Assembly: GCA_017979445.1 (NCBI GenBank) | Contig: CM030715.1 | Span: forward strand, 10,966,187 to 11,030,186 | Direction: 5' to 3' | Source of the DNA: Akebia trifoliata | Taxonomy: Eukaryota; Streptophyta; Magnoliopsida; Ranunculales; Lardizabalaceae | Length of the DNA: 64,000 nt | In this document: positions 22,540 to 34,144 of the stretch, one piece after another | How positions within the stretch are numbered: the first letter of the stretch is position 1 | Layout: each line of letters opens with the position of its first letter | Made by a program: the position numbers and the translations under genes | Notes under the pieces: model-generated | Database searches by the model: none | Seen by the model: only the letters and a program-made list of their open reading frames with translations | What the model was told of the DNA's origin: nothing

Positions 22540-25500
22540 AGGTGTAGCTATTTTAAGTTGGTTGAAGTTTATTTGTTATTTTTCTTTTTATTTAATTTTT
22601 GTTTCTATTTTCTGTCAATCCAAAAATAATTTAGAAAATCAAAAAAATTTAGGTTCATTGCAATCAAGGAAATAGACTAAGATCTGTGTAAAAATTTTAG
22701 GCACAAAGCCCTAGGTTTTAATGTGATGCAGTGCATTATTCACTACACTATATTGATTCTGGAAAGTTGAGTCTTCAAATTTTGACACTATTCTTATTTC
22801 TGCTTTTGGATTTTTAATAGTAGGTTTAGTTTTATTTTTTTATTTCAGTTTTGATAGTCTATTTCTTTTGTAGGTTGGAGAATTTTAGACACGAAGACTA
22901 AGTTTAATTCATTAAATCCAAGATTCATTCCATCTTGTTGAGTTTTTCTTTATTTTAGTTAGATTTATTTTTTATTTTAGATTTATTTCTATTAGAAATC
23001 TTTTAAAACTTTCATTAGTTCATTAATTATTCAAGAAAGCTTGGTTTATAATAAACTAGGGAAGGACGATACCATTACCGCTCCTTAGGTTCGCACATCA
23101 AATTTGGAGTTAGAGGCCTTAGTCGACTCAACCAGTCTTCACCCTGTCTAGCATGGAAGGTAAATTCGAAATACCAATGCCTCTCATTGATAGTGGGATA
23201 CTAGTTGTCTTTGTTTCTTATTTTTCATTTTGCACACACTTATATTAGTTAATTAGGTTTAGTAAACAACACCCCACTTTTAAGGATGACACCATAAGAT
23301 AAGAATTGGAGGTCATTACCCATTCCTTACTCAAATTAGGATAATCAATTCAATTGTAATCCAATCAACCGAATTAAAATCAATTAGACTTGACTGTAGT
23401 GCCCATAAGCTCTGTGACACCCCGCCGAACGCTAACACGAATCCTAATGCCAAATCTCAAGGTACTAGGTGGCACCTCGAAACTTCGGCATGACCTCCTC
23501 TGTATATGTTAGCGTTCAACGGAACACAACACCTGATAAACAAAGTTATAACAAAACCTGTATATAAAGATGTAGATACAGGAAAATAACAGCGGAAGGC
23601 TAATTACATCTAACATATAAATAGATCAGAGTGCGGAAGTTTAACGATATACATGCTTACAAAAGTTTAACCTCACTCTAACATAGTCCTAGTACTCGGC
23701 CCAAAATACTATGTACACTTCCTAGGACGAACAAACTCCTAAGAGAAGTAACCCCAATGCTCACCTGGAAAATGGACATTAGTCGTCGATCTGACCAACT
23801 AAAGGCTCCTCAATTACTGACTCTACGCCTGTCTCGGTAACTGCAAGTGCTAACACTAAAAAAATAGGAAGGAAAGGGTGAATAACAAGAGTTACCCAGT
23901 AAGTCCACAACCAATTCCTACTAATAACCCTTCCTAATCATGATCGAATAAAGCATACTGAACATTTTAATACATGCAAGCTTTTATAGGATAAAATACG
24001 ATCAACTGGTATATACGGCCAGGAATAAGCAACTAAACAATTTAAAAGTTTCACATAACATCAATCATTCATACTCATTATACATTTGTCCCTTTATGCA
24101 AATACAGTTGACAACATTGAAGTAATAGACATGCTTTGCAGTTTATAATTCGAAATATAACAACAGATACATAATACAAGTGGTGGAGTAATGGAATTTG
24201 ACCGTTGGGATTCACGACTAGATCGGTCCCAGTCGGGACATGATGTTACTACGTAAATCTGTCTTTTAGTTCCTGATTTTGTGGCTGGTCATGTCTACCA
24301 CGCTTGCGAGATCATTTATCCAGCTCAGGCTGGTCGTTTGACGTGACCGTAAGCAATAGGTCTCTTTTCGATGTGTCAAAACATTCGACTACTACTAGAA
24401 TGTTAGTAATTACTGACCAATCATCTTCATCTATGCCTATCAGATGTGCATGTGATTCCCAAAATGACACTCCACTCGTATACGACCACCTTTACAATAC
24501 ACATTCACTGGTAAAGATAAGAAAGGAATGGACCCGAATTCCAGTTGTGACTCCACTCTCATACGCGTCCCATACCACGTATGAGTTTGGTGGTCCCTAC
24601 CATACATCCCAGAATAGTGCACCCCTCTGGATGATGTGACGCACTATCCCTTTAAGCATTCACAGACCCTTTAACATCTCACAAAATAGCTACATATGTA
24701 TATTTTGTTTTTCATTTAAAACAAAAGAAAAATTAACAGAACAGGGTTAAGAATGGATATCCAGTTCCTACCATGCAACCGTGGCCACCCGGTCTAAAAA
24801 TAAATAACAGTACTCAGTGCAAGTGCTAACATAATCGAAAATAAACATGCAATTCTTTCATTAATAACCTGGATATCCTTTCACCAACTTATACCCAACA
24901 TACAATGTAAAAGACAGATATCACCCCTCGGGTGTGATTCTGACATTTTACCGTTTCATCCCTTACCCCATTCTTTTGGTACCTCCACTTGTCATCTTTT
25001 CGAATCAAATCATTCATTTTCAATCTTTCAAAGTCATTTTTGAGTTTTCAATTGAAAATCATCAAGGTTTCTTCAAAAACGAGGTCCCGTGAAGCATGGT
25101 ACCTAAGCTGGCCAAAATGGTAAAAGTTGGTGAAAATTTAGTAAAGTGTTGGAAACTCAATTTTTCAAAGTTCTCGAAATTGAAAATGGGTTTTTCGAAA
25201 TGAAAGTCTCGATCACGAGATTTGACACCATATAGTTTTTGAAATCTAATTCAAAGTAATGCGAAAGTTATTACATCTTGAAAACTTGTCCAAAAACGTC
25301 GAAAACTACATTTTGTTCTTGAAACCAAAATTTGAATTTTGATCCTTTGAGGTTTGGATCTTGAAATCATTCCCATTGTTCTGAAATAGGGGGTAAAATT
25401 GTAATTTCATTAAAGAAATTAAGGTAAATGGAAAGTAAAAATTAAAGAGGACATTTACTTAAATGTTTTTAATGAAATAAAGGGTGGGAAATCAAGTATA

Positions 25501-27400
25501 AGCAATGGGGAAGTCAAGCCAAGAGTCAGAGTCTGTTTCTGACTCAGAATAGTGTTGTCGGCAGCAGAACCTTATTCTGTCGGTGGAACCGACGGTTCCT
25601 GCCGACAGAAGAAAATTTTTGGTGGCAAAAGCTTCATTATGTCAATGGCACCGACCCTTCCCGCCGACAGCCTGAACCTCACTCGAACTTTCGAGTTTTC
25701 GATCCCTTTTTCGGATTCTTCTTCCATTTTTTGAATCGTTCGACCCACCCACGAGTTTATAGTTAAAACTTGATAAAACATCATCAAAACATCTACTTCT
25801 ACCATGAATTTGAAATCAAATACCAAATTTCTACAATTAAAATACAAACAACGAGTTTTGTTTCAAAACCTAAATGCATCTTTCGAAAATCTAAAGTTAT
25901 TAGCAAGAATTGAAAGTTCCTTACATGGTTGTGGTTGTCGGACACGCTTAACGAACTCAAAAACCAAAGGTTGGTAGCAAGGACTCGAGGTTGAAACAAT
26001 TTCGGGGCCCAACGACCGGGTTAGTTACGAAACCCTTGATGGAGGTGTCCTTCCTCCCCCAAGAACGATGGATTACTTTCCTTCAAGTTAGGTACAACTC
26101 CAAATGGTTAAGATCAAAACCACCCCTACTGCTAGTTTTTGATGGAGTATGGTGAAAACGGACGAGAACGGACAACCAAAAGTGGTGAAATTGTAGCTCT
26201 CGTCGTGACCGACAACTTTGCCTTCTTCGTCGACGTTTAACTCGACTTCGTTAACACTAGAACTTGGCAGAAATGGGTTGAAACCCTTGGATTGAGAAGT
26301 GGCTATTGTTTGGTCCTTTGGAGAAGAAGAGAAATGAAATAAAAGAAACTCCACTTTCCTTTAAATAATAGACTTGAGGGTAAACTTGTGATTTCCCTTC
26401 ATGGTTTATATTTTTTGCTATAACTCAATTATTCGGACTCGAAAAATGACAAACGAGTACACTATTTCGAATAATTCTTCGCTACGGACCTAATGGTGTC
26501 ATCAAATCTTTTTGATTCTCGCTCTAACAAAATTCCACTATTTTGGGTCCCACTTAACGCGAAATTCGAGGATTTTATAACTTTTTCATCCGAACTCGAA
26601 TTCAAACTTACTTACAGGCTAAAGTATATATTACGATCGTTTTGAAACTAATGGCGAAGTCAGTTTTCCTTGAAATTAATCATAGCAATATTCGAGTATT
26701 TTACTCTAAGTCTCTCCTTCGATATTTTCCTCCAAATCTCACCATTTGATTTCCTCGAGATATGAGTTGAAAATCCGGGGTGTTACAAGCTCAATTGGAA
26801 AAATCTACTTCAACTTGTGTCGATTGCACTTCTTTATCATATTTGGCATCTAGTAAGATCTTGCTAGTCTATTCGAGAAAGGAAGGTGATTTAAGAGTGT
26901 CCTTGCTTATGCATTGTGCGCCGCCTCTGATCTGGAGATCCAAATGATCTGAATTTAATTTCATATAATCGAGTTAGAAGGCTGGTTATATAATTTCTAA
27001 CCAGTTAGGAGTTGTGTAGAGTTAGAAAACCTATCTAGGTCCAGTCTTTCTTCTGTGATTATTTGCAATATTCTGTGCATGCTTGGTAGACGATCTCTGA
27101 ATAACATATTAAAACTATATGTTCCTTAGATTGAGCGTACCATCAGTAGAATCTATAAGAGACCATCATTAAACATAATGGGTGATTGAGAGTGAACTCT
27201 CAATTAGCTCTTCACTTCTATTTCTGTTACCCCACCTACGTGCATTGTGTTACAATTAACAATACACCTCAATTTGAAATTAAGGTAGCTACCATAAATA
27301 TGCACCCTAAGGTTCACAGTTTAGGACATGAACAGCCATACACCTACCTCAATTGATTCTTGACCATATGTCAAACCTTTAGAGACCAAAATTTAGATGA
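22540..27400 (+). other. Leader of the Athila-type element, interrupted by a solo LTR
   Basis: No intact gene. 22540-23412 and 26793-27400 are the leader; the middle is the solo LTR. Around the insertion point (from about 23385 through 23407, then 26793-26960) the sequence matches 61490-61710 in the Tat/Ogre leader, including TTGACT...CCCATA, TTGCACTTCTT and the 80-base block at 26867-26950. 27020-27400 shows no recognisable content. Confidence 0.6.
23413..26787 (-). mobile_element. Solo LTR of a Tekay-like chromovirus
   Basis: On the minus strand it starts TGTAACACCCCGGATTTTC (at 26787) and ends GGGGTGTCACA (at 23413), 3375 bases. It is flanked by perfect AGCTC target duplications (23408-23412 and 26788-26792). 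It matches the outer and inner solo LTRs at 10974-17044. Open frames inside (24304-24639, 25572-25847 and others) have no domain. Confidence 0.92.
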
Positions 27401-28900
27401 GGTGAGTGTTAAGCTCATGCTAATTCCATTATCCTTGAAAAATCTTGCAACTACGTGGTTAAACTCCCTAGTTTCCCATTTCATAAGTCATGGGATTTTT
27501 TATCCAAAATATTCATTGCCAAATTTTATTGAGTAGCCAAAACCAAGAGAATGAAGGACAAAATTAAAAAATTTAGAGGGCGTCCAGGTGAGAATTTTTC
27601 CTAACTTGGGAAAGATTCAATGATTTGTTAATTAAATACTTACACCATGGCATTGACAAAGTATAGTTGGTGCAATACTTCTATCGAGGATTAACAATAA
27701 ATCAACGTACCTTAGTTATTCTATGCATAAAGGTCAATTCATGAATCAAACTCTCAACCAAGCGTATGATTTTCTAGTTGAGCTAGCCGAGAATATTCAA
27801 AATTAGAGTACTAATAACGGAGAGTTTGATAGAAAATATCCTATTAAGAAGTTAGGAATGTACGAGATGAAGGTAGACTATGAGCTCAAAAAATGTTATG
27901 TCCAATCTAACGACTGATATACACAATCTTACAAAGAAACTAGATACTTTCAACATCTCAACATCCAACCCTCACTATTATTATCGCTTAGTTTCACAAG
28001 TTTTAGTCTAGCAAACTTCTTTATGTGTCTTGTGTGACAACAACGACAATTTGGTTGAATGCAGTCCCAACTCGCCAAATGTTAAGATCGAACATGCCAA
28101 TGCTGCTAAAGGCTATAGTGATTTTAGGAAACCCACTCAGAATTCTTATAGTCAAACATTTCATCGAGATAGTAGGTTCCATCCAAATTTTTTGTACAAA
28201 TAAAACAAACCTATTCAATCAGTGGTTCGCCAAGTTACAATAGGAGCTATTCTTAACAAGCCGATCCTTCCATGAATCAGTCATTATTCGACAAGTCTCG
28301 TATAAATCATGGCATTTTATTTATTATAGAGCCATAATTCCAGATTTCATGCCCAATTACAATTCATCTGGGCAATAATAGTCATCGTTAGAATCTTTGA
28401 TGACAGAGTTGATGAAGTAGCAACTGTAGCTCATCTAAACTCAATAACAGACCAATCAAAATCAAACTCAGATTAATTAGGTCATTGCTTAGTCCATAGC
28501 GAAGATGGAAGTTCAGTTGGGTTAGTTAGCTATTTTCCTTGGAGGAAAAGAGAAAGGATGATTCCACAGTCAAACTATTCCCAATCTTGGAGGTCAACCT
28601 ATGATTTTCAATAGACCAAAAGGACAATATGAGGTAGGAAGTCATTCAGAAAATCAATAAGATTTCGTACAAGTATTTACACCTTAAGGTCAGGAAAGAA
28701 GGTGGAAAACAAGGTTTAACCTATTAACGAGGAAGATGATGTCCCAAAGAAGAACAAAGTTAAAGTAGAAGAAATCGTAGAATCTCCTATAAGAAGTAGA
28801 AGAAAGATTTGGAGAAAATTTTCATCATTCCATCAATTCCTAAAACTCCATTTTCCTATCGCCTTAGAAACAATAATAAAAGTAAACAATTTGAGGGTGT
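27400..28900 (+). pseudogene. Athila gag relic
   Basis: Translation in shifting frames shows gag features: VQYFYRGLTINQR near 27665-27710, then a zinc-knuckle-like CLVCDNNDNLVEC near 28025-28065, and NSYSQTFHRDSRFHPNF near 28140-28190, which resembles the segment after the knuckle in Athila gag. The knuckle is incomplete and stops are frequent. Gag would form the virus-like particle and bind the element RNA. Confidence 0.65.
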
Positions 28901-28970
28901 AATTGAAGTTTTTCAAAATATACACATCAATATTCCATTCTTCGATGCCATTAAGTAAATACCTTCTTAT

Positions 28971-29408
28971 ATGAAATTTCTGAAAGATTTGATCACAGTA
29001 GAGGAAAATATCATTTCCTTAGGAAGGATCATGGCTGTCCAAGCTTCGTCTTCTATCCAACAAATGGTTGCATCAAAATTTAAAGACCCTAGATATCTAA
29101 CAATTTCTATTCACATTGGAGATCAAATGGTTGAAAAATGTTTCTTAGACTTAGGGGCGAATGTGAATCCTTTACCTTACTTAGTTTATAAACAACTACA
29201 TTTGGGGGTTTTGAAATTCACTGATATTACGTTGAGCTTAGCTAATAGGTCTATAAAGGTTCCCAAAGGTATAATTGAAAACATGATAGTGAAACTCAAC
29301 GATTTCTATTTTTCAGTAGACTTTGTTGTCTTAGACACAGAGCCAGTGATCAATTCACATAGTCATGTTCTTATAATCCTTAGGATGTCCATTTTTAGCA
29401 ACTTCTAA
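28971..29408 (+). pseudogene. Athila aspartic protease region
   Basis: A 145-codon open frame with 'KFKDPRYLTISIHIGD', 'CFLDLGANVNPLPYLVYKQL' and 'SLANRSIKVPKGIIENMIVK', matching the protease segment of Athila pol. The catalytic triplet appears as DLG (family DLGAS), with NPLP where NLMP is usual. The ILG-RPF end of the domain is broken ('IILRMSIF'). The open frame is the longest in the element but is cut off on both sides by stops, so it is a relic. Confidence 0.8.
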
Positions 29409-29599
29409 CGTAGTCATTCGTTATAGAAATAGGATTATGACTTTAGCATTTGAGGATATAAAAGTCAAATTGAACGTCTTCTATAATTCCAAGGAATTGA
29501 TATAGATGATGATGTGGAAGAAGTAAACATGTTAGATTCGCTAGTCAATCAAACCTGTCAAGATTTAGGGTATTATGATCCCTTAGAAAAAAATTTGAC

Positions 29600-31275
29600 C
29601 CATTTTGATCAAGATTTTGACATATAGAAGAGTCAAAAGTGACGTCTATGCTTTACTTGAATCTATTCCTTGTTTAGGCTATATGCATTGGCATGCAAAA
29701 ATAGAAAATCTTACTGTTCGTATTTCCCAAATTGAGCCACCCACATAAAAACTCAAAGTACTTTTAAAGATTTTGACATATGCATTTTTTGGAAAAAAAT
29801 CAGACTTTGCTTATGATAATTTCCTCTCATCTTAATGTAGTCTAGGAAGAAAAGTTATTAAAAGTTTTAAGAGAACATTAAGAAATTATTTGTTTGATCA
29901 TAGTTGACACTAAAGGAATTAGTCCATCTATGGTAATGTATCACATTCATCTAAAGCATTTCACTAGGCATTCCTTAGAACCTTAGAGATAGCTAAATCC
30001 TGTCATAAAAGATGTAGTCCAAAGTTAAGTCATGAAACTATTAGATGCAAGCATCATCTACCCTATTTTCGACAGTCATTAGGTGATTCACATTTAGATT
30101 ATTTCTAAGAAGTTTGGTATGATTATGGTAGTTAACCAAGATAAAAAAGTTAATTTACACACAAGTCCAAATCAGGTGGAGACTGTGTATCGATTAGAGG
30201 ACACTTAACTCAATAACTCCCAAAGATCACTTCCTTCTACCTTTCATTATGTTAAAACTTCTAGTAGGAAATTCTCACTATTGTTTCTTGAATGGTTACT
30301 TAGGATACAACCAAATACCCATTGCTCCTACTGATCAGAAAAAAATAATTTTTACTTGTCCCTTCGAAACTTTCTCGTATCGTCACATGCCCTTTGGGTT
30401 GTTCAATCCTCCAACTACTTTTCAATAGTATATGATGAGTATATTTTAGACATGATAGAAAGAGATCTCAAAGTATTTATGAATAATTTTTCAGTATTTG
30501 GATCAAGTTTTGAAGAATGTCTCCGTTACTTGACTGTGGTCATCGTGTATTGTAAAGAAATCAGCCTAATAATTATTTGAGAAAAATATCATTTTATGGT
30601 AACATCCAGAATTTTGTTAGGAATTATTATGTCTACAAAAAGAATTGAAGTAGTTAAAGCGAAAGTAGGTTTAATTGGAAAGTTACCACCTCTTAAGACT
30701 GTCAAAAAAATTAAGTCATTCCTAAGCCATGCAGGTTTCTATCATAAATTTATAAAGATTTTGAGAAGATTTCGAAGCCTTTATGTGAATTCCTAAGCAA
30801 GGATGTTCCTTTCAACTTCTCAGAGTCATGTCTTTTTGTGTTTAACATGCTTAATTCCGAGTTAATCTAGTTACAAGTCAACTACCAATTTCAATGACTA
30901 GGCAAGAGAAATCTCGTCTCTTTTCGTAAGCCAAATGACATTTTTGGAATGAACCATACTTATTCATGTATTGTCCTGACCAGATTATTAGACGTTGTGT
31001 TCCCACCTGTGAGTAAGTCAATATCTTAGAGTTTTGTCACAATCATGCTTGAGATATTTCAATGGTAAGAAGACCGCTACAAAAATCTTGCATTACAATT
31101 CCTTTTGTCAAAATATTTTTTGAAATTCCCATGAGTTTAGTAAATCTTGTAATTAATGTCAGAAACTAGAAAAACTTTCCAAGAGAAATGAAATGCCTCA
31201 GAATCCTATTATAATCATTAAAAAATTTTATGTTTGGGGCATAGATTTTATGGGACCCTTTTCTATCTCCTAGGC
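29600..31275 (+). pseudogene. Athila RT, RNase H start and integrase N-terminus, broken
   Basis: RT motifs: CPFETFSYRHMPFGLFNPP near 30358-30415, then the region after the catalytic loop (VFMNNFSVFGSSFEECL near 30470-30520), where the expected YMDD/FMDD aspartates read MNN, so the active site is lost. IKSFLSHAGFYHKFIK follows near 30710-30755. Integrase: CPDQIIRRCVP near 30975-31010 and a DFMGPF-like stretch near 31245-31265. RNase H is mostly missing between about 30800 and 30930. Family identity is clear; function is lost. Confidence 0.8.
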
Positions 31276-31279
31276 TTCC

Positions 31280-34130
31280 CAATTAGATGTGTTTCCAAAA
31301 GAATTACCAAGATTACCACCAAATTGAAAGATTGAGTTCTCTATAGACTTAACACCTAGCATAGAGCCAATATTTATTGTTCCATACCGGAAGGCACCAA
31401 TGGAGACTCGTGAGTTGAAGGCTCAGATTAATGAACTTACGAGTTTGGATTTCATTAGACCGAATTTCTCACCTTGGGGAGTTTCGATTCTTTATGTTTA
31501 GAAGAAGGACGGTTCATTGCGACTGTGTATTAATTACAAGATACTGAACCAAGTGACTATCAAAAACAAATACCCTCTTCCCTGAATAAAGGACTTGTTC
31601 GACCAATTACAGAGTTCACAACACTTTTCCAAGATCAATCTCATATCTAGGTAACATTAGTTGAGGATAAAAGATAAATACATTCTAAAAACTATGTTTC
31701 GTACAAGGATAGGGCACTCTCAGTACCTAGTAATGCCTTTTTATTTAATGAATACACTAGTAGCCTTTATGGATTTGATGCACTGAGTATTTTGGAGATA
31801 CCTTGACAGGTTTGTTGTTGTATTCATGGACGACATTTTGATTTATTCCAAGTCAAGAGAAGAACACAAAGAGTACTTGAAAATTATACTTCAAACTTTG
31901 AGGGAGCACCAATTATATGCCAAATTTAGTAAATGTGAAGTTTTTGGGACATGTGATGTCGAATGAGGAAATTTTAGTGGATCCTATGAAGGTAGAAGTA
32001 GTATTGAATTGGAAATAATCGAAGTCATTTATGGAGATTAGAAGCTTTCTTGGAATGATTGGATATTACCGAAGGTTCGTTGAGGATTTTTCTACTCTTG
32101 CAACACATTTTACATGGTTGACTTAAAAGAACGTAAGGTTTCACTGGAATGACAAGTGCAAATTAGCATTCTAGGAATTGAAGAAAATATTAACTACTAC
32201 AACAATTTTAATAACATTAGTTATTGGGGAGAAGTTGACCATTTACATAAATGCATCGAGGAAAGGATTGGGATGTGTGTTGATGCAAAATAGAAAATTT
32301 TGTAGCATATGCATAAAAAAAATTAAAAATTCACAAGAAAAATTATCCAGTTCATGACTTAGAATTGGCATCTATCGTCTTTATCCTGAAGATTTTGAGA
32401 AATTATCTTTATGGGGAGACATTCGAGATATTTTCTGATCACAAGAGTTTGAACTATATATTCTTACAAAAGGAGTTGAACATGAGACAGAAACATTGGA
32501 TGGAATATCTTAAGGACTATTATTACATATTGGAATACCACCCGGGCAAAGTGAACGTAGTAGGCCATGCACTTAGTCGGAAGAATGGGAACACGTTAGC
32601 ATATATGATGATGTAGGAGTGGCAAATGCTAGAGATTGTAGTAGAATTGACATTTGATACACTAGTTGAAGCAGAAGAGTATTATAGTTATTTGGCCACA
32701 ATAAGGATTCAAAATTTGCTAAACACGAAGATTATAGAAATTCAAGGATTCGATATAGATTTAGTAGAATACCAATTGAGGGTGGACAGCACAAAGAACC
32801 AAGATTAAAACATAGACAACAATAGGAGCCTCAAATTTCGAGATAGACTATGGGTACCTTTAGATTATCAACTGAGGGCTGAAATATTGAGTGAGCACGT
32901 CGATTGAGATACTCGATCCACCCAGGAGATACGAAGATATACAAGGATCTTCGAAGACATGTTTAGTGATCGAGAATTAAGAAGGATGTTGTAGATTTTG
33001 TGAATAGATGTTTGACTTATCTTCATTTCAAAGTAGAATGGAAATGAGAGCATGTAACCATGGATTTTGTAATGGGATTATCGAGGATTAATGACGGCCT
33101 CGATACGATTTGGGTAATTGTAAATAGATTGACAAAGATGGCTCATTTTATACCGATCAAGGTTAAGTACATGATGGATAGACATAGCAAGATCTATATC
33201 ACTAAGATAGTTGACCTTCACAGAGCACTTGAGTCCATTGTATCATATGGAAACCCTAGATTCACTTTGTATTTTTGGAAGAGTCTATACAACTTTAAGT
33301 ACTTTGTTGAACGTCAATACAACATTTCATCCCCAGATAGATGGGTACTCAAAAATGGTGATTCAGGTATTGGAAGACATGATTTAAGTATGTGTTTTGG
33401 ATTTTTGACGTAGTTGGAAGACTAACCTAGCCTTAGTTGAGTTTTCTTACAACAATAGCTATCAAACTAGCATAAGCATAGCTCTATTCGAAGCATTGTA
33501 CCGAAGGTTATGTAGATCACCAATTTGTTGGATATAAGTGGAAGACATAGCTTTGATGGACCCAGAATTAATTGAAGATGATAGAAAAAGTCAAAATAAT
33601 CAGGAAAAGAATGAAAGTAGCCTAGAATAAACAAAAGAGCTATGTAGACAAGAGATGAAAACCTTCGGAGTTTGTGGTATGAGACAAAGTATTTCTAAAG
33701 ATATCACAAAGAAGGGACTTTCCAAATTTTGCATGAAAGGAAAACTCAAATCACGTTACATAGTAGCATTTGAGATTTCAGAGAGTATTGGACTGGTTGC
33801 TTAAAGATTGGTACTACCACCACAATTGGAACAGATTCACAATGTGTTTCACGTATCCATGTTAAGGAAATTCAAGCTAGGCCCTTTACACATGATCGAC
33901 TTCCAGTCACTAGAGATTGATGGAGATACTTCATATGAGGAGGGACCCACTCAGATCTTAGATCTACAAGAGAAGCAATTGAAATTTCGCATTACTCCCT
34001 TACTCATGTATTGTAAAGGCACCACAACATCGAGTAAGCGACCTACAAACAAAAGATAGACATGCGAATAAGATAACTCAAACTATTCATAGATTAAGGT
34101 ACGACTTTAAATTTTGAGGACTAAATTTTA
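31280..34130 (+). pseudogene. Chromovirus (Tekay-like) pol: RT, RNase H, integrase, 3' part
   Basis: Starts PDVFPKELPRLPPN near 31285, RT with GSLRLCINYKILNQVTIKN near 31512-31570 and the catalytic [12 protein letters not shown] at about 31823-31860 (both aspartates kept), GYYRRFV-like sequence near 32060, RNase H end and connection (32365-32616: EIFSDHKSLNYIF, YHPGKVNVVGHALSR), integrase core start (33060-33413: MDFVMGLSRINDGLDTIWV, RLTKMAHFIP) and the C-terminal HNVFHVSMLRKFK (33840-33880). Interrupted by many stops and shifts. The polypurine tract and 3' LTR follow directly, so this is the 3' half of one element. Its 5' half is missing: Athila integrase borders it at about 31275. Confidence 0.88.
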
Positions 34131-34132
34131 TT

Positions 34133-34144
34133 AAGGGGGCAGAA
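34133..34144 (+). other. Polypurine tract of the chromovirus
   Basis: AAGGGGGCAGAA directly before the LTR start TGTAATACCC; it would prime plus-strand DNA synthesis. Confidence 0.75.

Larger units (their letters stand above)
21194..31275 (+). mobile_element. Athila-type Ty3/gypsy element, 3' part lost, with a nested solo LTR
   Basis: LTR (21194 to about 22511), tRNA-Asp-like primer site (22522), leader, gag, protease of the Athila type (28971-29408), RT and the first part of integrase (to 31275) follow in the expected order on the plus strand. A chromovirus solo LTR occupies 23413-26787. The 3' end is lost: Athila integrase stops abruptly at about 31275 and chromovirus pol starts. Stops throughout show an old, dead copy. 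Confidence 0.8.

Noticed and set aside
24304..24639. 111-codon frame
   Set aside because: Entirely inside a solo LTR with target duplications, and the related LTR at 15900-16200 does not keep the frame.
19450..34130. One chromovirus split by the Athila element
   Set aside because: Both flanking pol segments contain RT and RNase H, so they are different copies.
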